A DNA stretch of 63,357 nucleotides from Gammaproteobacteria bacterium. GTDB taxonomy: Bacteria > Pseudomonadota > Gammaproteobacteria > GRL18. The stretch is taken from the NCBI GenBank assembly GCA_027012135.1, contig JALUZF010000167.1, forward strand, positions 1 through 63,357, written 5' to 3'. The first letter of the stretch is position 1. Every line of letters begins with the position of its first letter. Below are positions 58,299 through 63,357 of this stretch, one piece after another. The notes beneath the pieces are model-generated. The model was given only the letters and a program-made list of their open reading frames with translations, had not been told where the DNA came from and searched no databases. The translations under genes were made by a program, and so were the position numbers.

Positions 58299-59285
58299 TT
58301 AGGGAACTGCAATATAGCCCAGTAATTTACTGATAAAATAATCCGGGTCAATGCCGTTAGCTTCGGCTTCAAAGGATAACAAAATCCGGTGTCGGAAAAT
58401 ATCGGCTACCACGGCCTGTATGTCAGACGGTGCAACATAGTCCTTACCGGATAACCAGGCATGAGCCCGGGAACATCGGTCCAGTGCAATAGTTGCTCGA
58501 GGACTAACGCCGTAGTTTACCCAGTTGGCAAGTGTCTCATCATAAGGTTGCGGATTTCTGGTCGCCAGGATAATTTTAAGCAGATAGTCTTCTACTTCCG
58601 GACTCATATGAATATTTAATATTTCATGACGGGCGGCAAACAATACCTGCTGGGAAATAACAAATTTATCCCCATCAGTACTTTTACTGCCTGAGGTGTT
58701 AACGAGATCCTGCTGAGCTTCCTGACGGTTCAGTGCCAGAATAGATTTTTCAGCGCTTTGTTCCGGATAGTCAATACGGATATGCATTAAAAATCGATCC
58801 AGCTGAGCTTCCGGCAGGGGATAGGTACCTTCCTGCTCAATCGGGTTCTGGGTAGCCATGACCATAAACAGTTTGGGCAGGGGGTAGGTCTTTCGGCCAA
58901 TGGTGATCTGTTTTTCTGCCATGGCTTCCAGTAGTGCCGATTGAACTTTAGCTGGTGCGCGGTTAATTTCATCGGCCAGTAACAGATTATGGAATAAAGG
59001 CCCCTGCTGAAAGTGAAAGCTGCCGTCCTGGGGGCGGTAAATTTCGGTACCGGTTAAATCCGCAGGCAATAGATCCGGGGTAAACTGTACCCGGTGGAAA
59101 TCAGCCTCAATTAAATCGCCGAGTTCTTTAATGGCTCGGGTTTTGGCCAGTCCAGGTGCACCTTCGACCAGTAAATGTCCGTCGGCAAGCAGGGCAATAA
59201 ACAGTTTATTGACCAGGGCATCCTGGCCAATAATTTTTTTTCTTAAGCAATCTTTAGCTTGTGTGATCTGCTGAAATAGGCTCAT
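58299..59285 (-). CDS. moxR: MoxR-family AAA+ ATPase
   Basis: The 328-residue protein is a MoxR-type AAA+ chaperone ATPase. Walker A is LVEGAPGLAKTRAI near 35-48, Walker B LLADEINRAPAKVQSALLEAM near 105-125, sensor 1 ATQNPIEQEGTYPLPEAQLDRF near 145-166, and the C-terminal lid includes GVSPRATIALDRCSRAHA. It is the first gene of the six-gene operon and would drive assembly or activation of the vWA proteins encoded after it. The 239 bases before it hold no gene that I can see; a C-rich/G-rich stretch near 59411-59461 is repeat-like. Confidence 0.94.
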   Translation of the reverse strand: MSLFQQITQAKDCLRKKIIGQDALVNKLFIALLADGHLLVEGAPGLAKTRAIKELGDLIEADFHRVQFTPDLLPADLTGTEIYRPQDGSFHFQQGPLFHNLLLADEINRAPAKVQSALLEAMAEKQITIGRKTYPLPKLFMVMATQNPIEQEGTYPLPEAQLDRFLMHIRIDYPEQSAEKSILALNRQEAQQDLVNTSGSKSTDGDKFVISQQVLFAARHEILNIHMSPEVEDYLLKIILATRNPQPYDETLANWVNYGVSPRATIALDRCSRAHAWLSGKDYVAPSDIQAVVADIFRHRILLSFEAEANGIDPDYFISKLLGYIAVP

Positions 59286-59524
59286 AGTGTTTTATTATTC
59301 ATCTCTAAAATATTGAATTGATATCCTTATATTTCCATTTCAACGGAACAGGATATGTCTGTTAATTTTGGTATAAAAAGGTAAAAAACAAGTATAAGGA
59401 TAATATTAACCCCTATCTCCACCTTTCTGCCGGAGCGAAGCAGGTAGAGGAAGAAAGGGGGTAATTTGCTGTTATAGACAGAATTGAATTTTAAAAGTTC
59501 AGCACTGTACTTATGAATGCTTTT

Positions 59525-60151
59525 TTATGCCAGATTTCGGGCAGTATTAACAATTTTTTTACGTTGAAACAGCAGCTGCCAGCGGCTGCCGCCCAGTTGA
59601 TGCCAGAGTACCGCAGAACGAATGGCAGATAATAACAGTGTACGGATCTTATTGGCATTGTCAGTGTTATTAAGAACCGTCGGCTCACCGGAGACCATAA
59701 TACGGGGGCTTAACTTGCTGATAGTATCGGTGTACAGGCCGCCCAGGCTGGCATAAATATTAGCGTGGTCAATGCCGAAATGATCTATCTGTGCCCGGGT
59801 TTTTTCAATGCCCTGGCTAAGCTCATTGAGCATGGCCTGATTGTTAAGCAGTTTGCCGGCCAGGAACAGAACAGAAATACTATAGCGGGTCAGGTCGGCA
59901 CTGCGGTTTTTACTGTCACTGCCTAACTGCTGAACAATAAGCTGCAGTCCTTCGCGTATTCCCGGCAGTCCATCAAATACCTCCAGGGTATTATCCGGTT
60001 CGGTATTTATAATAGCTTTAACTGCAATATTAAGATAAAAACGATCAATCAGACCGCTATTGGCCAGTTGCTGTACCTGATGGCAGTTCTGAAAAATACC
60101 GGCCAGAGCAAGGGTGCGTTGTTCCAGATTGCTGAGTTGTTCGTTTGTCAA
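59525..60151 (-). CDS. hflD: HflD, lysogenisation regulator homologue
   Basis: The 208-residue protein matches HflD (EQRTLALAGIFQNCHQVQQLANSG, RYSISVLFLAGKLL, GGLYTDTISKLSPRIMVSG, ALWHQLGGSRWQLL-type end). In E. coli HflD binds phage lambda CII; its cellular role is linked to the neighbouring tRNA-modifying enzyme MnmA by conserved order. The start codon is TTG (60149-60151), preceded by AACAGG at eight bases; no ATG is available until past residue 100, so TTG is well supported. It lies 59 bases after mnmA. Confidence 0.92.
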   Translation of the reverse strand: MTNEQLSNLEQRTLALAGIFQNCHQVQQLANSGLIDRFYLNIAVKAIINTEPDNTLEVFDGLPGIREGLQLIVQQLGSDSKNRSADLTRYSISVLFLAGKLLNNQAMLNELSQGIEKTRAQIDHFGIDHANIYASLGGLYTDTISKLSPRIMVSGEPTVLNNTDNANKIRTLLLSAIRSAVLWHQLGGSRWQLLFQRKKIVNTARNLA

Positions 60152-60210
60152 TTTTAAAACCTGTTATGGATGACTGTCAGTTGATTGTAAATTGTATCTG
60201 TAAATTTTAG

Positions 60211-61341
60211 TTAATTTATAACTCCGCCGCCCAGGCAGATTTCACCATCGTAAAAAACCACTGACTGACCGGGGGTTACTGCAAATTGCGGTGAGTCGAA
60301 TTCTACCATACATTGACTGTTCTGAGCGGAAGTTTCAATGGCGGTAATAACACAATCCTGATCGGGCTGACGATAACGGGTCTTGGCTTTGCAGCGAAAC
60401 GGGGTTTGTGGCGGTTGACCGCTGACCCAGTATAAATCCGATGCGGTCAGACTCTGACTGTAGAGCAGGGGGTGATCTTTGCCCTGTACTACAATTAACC
60501 GGTTATTCTGTAAATCCTTCTGTGCGGCAAACCAGGGGGCGCCGCTATGACTGTCCGTTTTTCCGGAAGTACGCCGACCGCCGATACCCAGACCTTTACG
60601 CTGCCCCAGAGTATGATACATCAGTCCTTTATGCCGGCCCACGACTTCACCTTCGGGCGTAACCATATCACCGGGCTGAGCCGGCAGGTAACGGCTGAGA
60701 AACTGGTTAAAGTCCTGTTCACCAATAAAACAGATCCCGGTAGAGTCCTTTTTATCCCAGGTGGCCAGTTGATGGGTTTCTGCCAGATGGCGAACCTGAG
60801 GCTTTTCCAGTTCGCCGACGGGAAACAGGGTTTTAGAGAGGGGATACTGGCCCAGAGTATAGAGAAAATAGCTTTGATCTTTGTTATTATCCTTGCCTTT
60901 AAGTAAATAGAACTGACCATGCTCTTCTTTGACCCGGGCATAATGACCGGTGGCTATTTTTTCTGCGCCCTGAGCCAGGGCATAGTCCAGAAATACCTTA
61001 AATTTAATTTCTTTATTGCATAATATATCGGGGTTGGGTGTGCGTCCGGCTTTATATTCAGCCAGAAAGTAAGCAAATACATTATCCCAGTATTCCGGTG
61101 CAAAATTCACCCCGTGAAAAGGAATATCCAGCTCGACTGCAATACTTTGGGCATCGGCAAAATCTTCTTCAGCCGGGCAAAAGCCCTCATTGTCATCCTC
61201 ATTCCAGTTTTTCATAAATACAGCGGATATGTCATAACCCTGCTGTTGGAGCAATAAGGCTGCAACGGATGAATCCACGCCGCCGGACAGGCCGACAATA
61301 ACCGGTGTATCTGTCTTTGTTGGTTTCTGGTTCTGATTCAT
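60211..61341 (-). CDS. mnmA: tRNA-specific 2-thiouridylase MnmA
   Basis: MnmA puts sulphur on U34 of tRNA-Lys, -Glu and -Gln. The 376-residue protein has the ATP pyrophosphatase loop [16 protein letters not shown] near 17-32, and the two catalytic cysteines in [14 protein letters not shown] and [12 protein letters not shown]. The end [18 protein letters not shown] is standard. It is followed by hflD, the usual order, and starts 3 bases after the secreted protein gene. It works on the same base as MnmD encoded at 49442-50185, and tRNA-Glu, a substrate, is encoded twice in this window. Confidence 0.97.
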   Translation of the reverse strand: MNQNQKPTKTDTPVIVGLSGGVDSSVAALLLQQQGYDISAVFMKNWNEDDNEGFCPAEEDFADAQSIAVELDIPFHGVNFAPEYWDNVFAYFLAEYKAGRTPNPDILCNKEIKFKVFLDYALAQGAEKIATGHYARVKEEHGQFYLLKGKDNNKDQSYFLYTLGQYPLSKTLFPVGELEKPQVRHLAETHQLATWDKKDSTGICFIGEQDFNQFLSRYLPAQPGDMVTPEGEVVGRHKGLMYHTLGQRKGLGIGGRRTSGKTDSHSGAPWFAAQKDLQNNRLIVVQGKDHPLLYSQSLTASDLYWVSGQPPQTPFRCKAKTRYRQPDQDCVITAIETSAQNSQCMVEFDSPQFAVTPGQSVVFYDGEICLGGGVIN

Positions 61342-61344
61342 ATC

Positions 61345-61956
61345 TCAGCTTTTGTCCAGTGGTTCCCAGCCTTCACGCCAGTGCTCCAGGGGAATAATAT
61401 ATGGCGGTTTTCCATTATCTTTAAACCAGGAATCCACAGCATATTCACGTTCAGGATGTCTGATTTCCCGCATGGCCGCAGAGCTGTGCGGCCAGCCGAA
61501 AATAAAAAAACCACGGGTAACATGATCCATGGGTTCATGCCAGCGTAATAAACCGTGTTTTTTTAAAATCATTAAATAAACGGTGCTGTTGGTGGACTCA
61601 TCAATACAGTCAAGCTGGCCTGGAGAACCCATATGTTCAAACAGTCGGGCTTTATCCCGATCGGTACCGGTTTTTTTGCCAATAATTATTTCAAATTCAG
61701 CTATGGCCAGGGCAATTTGCTGACGTTCCTGGCGGGCAGACTGGGCCGGGGGCTGAAAATGGGCAGAGATTTTCTGCCATTCCTGATCACTGAGAGATAA
61801 TTGTTCCACTTCCCTGCAGCCCTGACCATGGCACATGGAAAACCTCTGCCGGTCAGGACTGGTGTTTACCATATCAGAAACAAAGGTATCTGCCGGCAGG
61901 ACAGGAGACAGAGTCAGGCAGAAGGAAATAAGTACAGTGCTGGGATAAAAAGTCAT
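61345..61956 (-). CDS. Secreted protein of unknown function next to mnmA
   Basis: The 203-residue protein has a signal peptide (TVLISFCLTLSPVLPA) and a mature part with a paired-cysteine motif FSMCHGQGCREVE near 40-52. A further Cys (QLDCIDESTNSTVYLMIL) and a conserved-looking tail HVTRGFFIFGWPHSSAAM and AVDSWFKDNGKPPYI follow. I recall similar proteins beside mnmA in other gammaproteobacteria but no function. CHGQGC is not a heme c site (CxxCH). It ends 3 bases before the mnmA ATG, so the two are co-transcribed. Confidence 0.75.
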   Translation of the reverse strand: MTFYPSTVLISFCLTLSPVLPADTFVSDMVNTSPDRQRFSMCHGQGCREVEQLSLSDQEWQKISAHFQPPAQSARQERQQIALAIAEFEIIIGKKTGTDRDKARLFEHMGSPGQLDCIDESTNSTVYLMILKKHGLLRWHEPMDHVTRGFFIFGWPHSSAAMREIRHPEREYAVDSWFKDNGKPPYIIPLEHWREGWEPLDKS

Positions 61957-62088
61957 GATTGGATTATATCATAGTCATATTACAGACTGTCTATTCTGCT
62001 GTTTAACAGATTTATTGAGGTTTTAACTTTCCCTTCTCTAGAAGTGGGATTGAGGGGGTTGCAAATCAAGAACCTGATCCCCCTGTGT

Positions 62089-62109
62089 TCCCCCTTTGAA
62101 AAAGGGGGA
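62089..62109. repeat. Small GC palindrome related to 9431-9457
   Basis: TCCCCCTTT (62089-62097) pairs with AAAGGGGGA (62101-62109). The core is almost the same as in the terminator at 9431-9457. It lies 31 bases past the end of the minus-strand chemoreceptor gene and could end its transcript, although the T-run is on the wrong side of the stem for that. Confidence 0.5.
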
Positions 62110-62139
62110 CTAAAAAAATCATTTTCCGATGGACACTAA

Positions 62140-63357
62140 TTATGAATCTGGTTCCTGTTTAAGGATGAGCACTTCATTTCTCATGGCGTTAAGTAATTCA
62201 AATAATTCTTTACTGGCCACTTCCATGGTCTGGTAGTTTTCGATAATAGTATCTTCAAATTCAAGCCGTTTGTCAGCAGTACGAATATATTCCATATTTT
62301 TCTGTACCATTAAATGGACCTTGCTATGGGGCATATCAAGTTTGGGGTAGCTCTGTGTTCTGGAGAAAACCGATTTGCCATTAGTCTGATACCATTTACC
62401 AAGGCGACAGTTTTTATGATCGGCAAATTCTGCCGTACCTTCATTATTTATCATGGCTGTGTAAGCATTGGACTTGAAGATAATGTGATCAATCTTTGCC
62501 AGTACAATAAATGCCTGGCATTCCATACCACCGACCAGGCTGGACATGTCTCTGGCATCATTGTTGAGTTTGGTCATGGTGCCTTTGAAGTTTTCAACAT
62601 GTTCGGAAACATCATTGGCCAGCTGTGTCATGTTTTCGGATTTTTCTACGATGGAGGTGGTTTCCTGCCTCATGGACTGAATTGACTCGGCAATTTCACT
62701 GGTCGCCCTCTGGGTATGTTCAGCCAGATTGCGTACTTCATCGGCCACCACTGAAAAACCACGGCCGTGTTCACCGGCTCTTGCTGCTTCAATAGCGGCA
62801 TTTAAAGCCAGCAGATTGGTCTGTTCTGCGATGGTTTGAATCAGGTCCACAACCGAGGTGATCTGGTTGCTTTTTTCTTCCAGCCCCTCAATAGTAGCAT
62901 TGGAATTGTAAATATTTTCCACCAGGGTATTGAGCTTGGTTAAAATTTCTTCAACTACCAGCAGGCTATCTGAAGCCTGGTTGCTGGTTTCACGGGTAGT
63001 ACTTAAAATACCCGAGAGGTTATCAACAATGGTAGCAATTTCACTCTGGATCAGGGTAATACTGCCACCCACATTATTGAGGGTCTGCAGTTTCAAATTA
63101 AAATAAATCAGTTCCTGCTTGTCATGTGCTTCCTGCATGGCATTAATACCTTTGATAACACTATTAATAGCAACCAGAAAATCACCTTTTAGACCGTCAC
63201 CGGTTAACTTACAGGAAGTAAAGTCACCTTTTGCTGCGTAATGTACTGAAGTACTGATTCGGGTGGTGAGATCCTGCATAATGGTGATCAATGATTGAAA
63301 CATTGCCGCCATCTGATCCATTTCATTCTGACTATCCCTACTGTAGTTCAGCAGAAT
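62140..63357 (-). CDS. Chemoreceptor with C-terminal CZB zinc-binding domain (partial)
   Basis: The frame is open to the window edge, so the N-terminus lies beyond 63357; at least 405 residues are present. The signalling tip is [39 protein letters not shown]. After it comes a CZB domain: [16 protein letters not shown] (His), [16 protein letters not shown] (Cys) and [17 protein letters not shown] (two His). CZB domains bind zinc and sense hypochlorous acid or zinc in other bacteria. Part of a coiled/HAMP-type region is seen before it. It is distant from the che operon and probably feeds the same or another array. Confidence 0.9.
   Translation of the reverse strand: MLLNYSRDSQNEMDQMAAMFQSLITIMQDLTTRISTSVHYAAKGDFTSCKLTGDGLKGDFLVAINSVIKGINAMQEAHDKQELIYFNLKLQTLNNVGGSITLIQSEIATIVDNLSGILSTTRETSNQASDSLLVVEEILTKLNTLVENIYNSNATIEGLEEKSNQITSVVDLIQTIAEQTNLLALNAAIEAARAGEHGRGFSVVADEVRNLAEHTQRATSEIAESIQSMRQETTSIVEKSENMTQLANDVSEHVENFKGTMTKLNNDARDMSSLVGGMECQAFIVLAKIDHIIFKSNAYTAMINNEGTAEFADHKNCRLGKWYQTNGKSVFSRTQSYPKLDMPHSKVHLMVQKNMEYIRTADKRLEFEDTIIENYQTMEVASKELFELLNAMRNEVLILKQEPDS

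Overview
The window is 63.4 kb of ordinary chromosome from a motile, Gram-negative gammaproteobacterium. The evidence is hflD, mnmA, purB, acnB, gltX with tRNA genes beside it, a monomeric isocitrate dehydrogenase, and gene pairings known from Pseudomonas (mig-14/dnpA; hsbA-hsbR-hptB). Base composition is moderate, somewhat AT-rich between genes and in the cell-surface genes at the left end. I cannot name the genus; an aquatic Thiotrichales- or Methylococcales-like lineage is only a guess. I see no CRISPR array, rRNA operon, intact insertion sequence, prophage or origin.

Layout. (1) 1-6.6 kb: cell-surface polysaccharide/LPS-core genes (glycosyltransferase, Mig-14, DnpA-like deacetylase and FkbM methyltransferase on +; SGNH hydrolase and CgeB-like glycosyltransferase on -). 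(2) 6.8-9.4 kb: an orphan antitoxin-like protein and three unrecognised cytoplasmic proteins. (3) 9.5-14.8 kb: an HTH/ferredoxin/flavin-reductase fusion, then c-di-GMP genes (GGDEF-EAL, HD-GYP) with a relic of an alpha/beta hydrolase between them. (4) 15-24.3 kb: two identical tRNA-Glu genes and one tRNA-Ala, a 171-bp multi-hairpin palindrome, pgi, a periplasmic binding protein paired with a diguanylate cyclase, icd, a cytochrome c lipoprotein and gltX. (5) 24.3-28.7 kb: a co-directional minus-strand set encoding two DUF1538 membrane proteins, a PII-like protein, a CBS protein and a CPA2 cation/proton antiporter. (6) 29-41.6 kb: a long chemotaxis cluster STAS-cheY-cheA-cheW-parA-mcp-cheR-cheD-cheB followed by hsbA-, hsbR- and hptB-like genes and a histone-H1-like gene; a good sigma-28 (FliA) promoter lies in front. 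(7) 41.6-51.7 kb: ppx, a secretin-like protein, GNAT and DUF7931 proteins, purB, acnB, stand-alone mnmD, alpha-carbonic anhydrase, ferritin. (8) 51.8-59.3 kb: a MoxR-DUF58-DUF4381-BatA-BatBC-BatD operon. (9) 59.5-63.4 kb: hflD, mnmA, a secreted unknown, and a CZB-domain chemoreceptor cut by the window end.

Two assemblies deserve most attention. First, the chemotaxis operon looks like a cytoplasmic array: a ParA ATPase gene sits directly before a receptor that has no membrane segment and carries a very basic, repeat-built N-terminus. This resembles the ParA-like PpfA/TlpT positioning system of Rhodobacter sphaeroides. The same cluster runs into a partner-switching module (phosphatase/kinase, STAS, HPt). 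Second, the DUF1538-PII-CBS-antiporter set looks like a ligand-gated ion-transport system of unknown substrate.

Starts were re-chosen from ribosome-binding sites and family alignment for several genes (dnpA-like, pgi, icd, gltX, cheW, cheR, purB, ferritin, the HTH-ferredoxin protein and others). All assignments come from reading the sequence and from memory of protein families; no database search was run.
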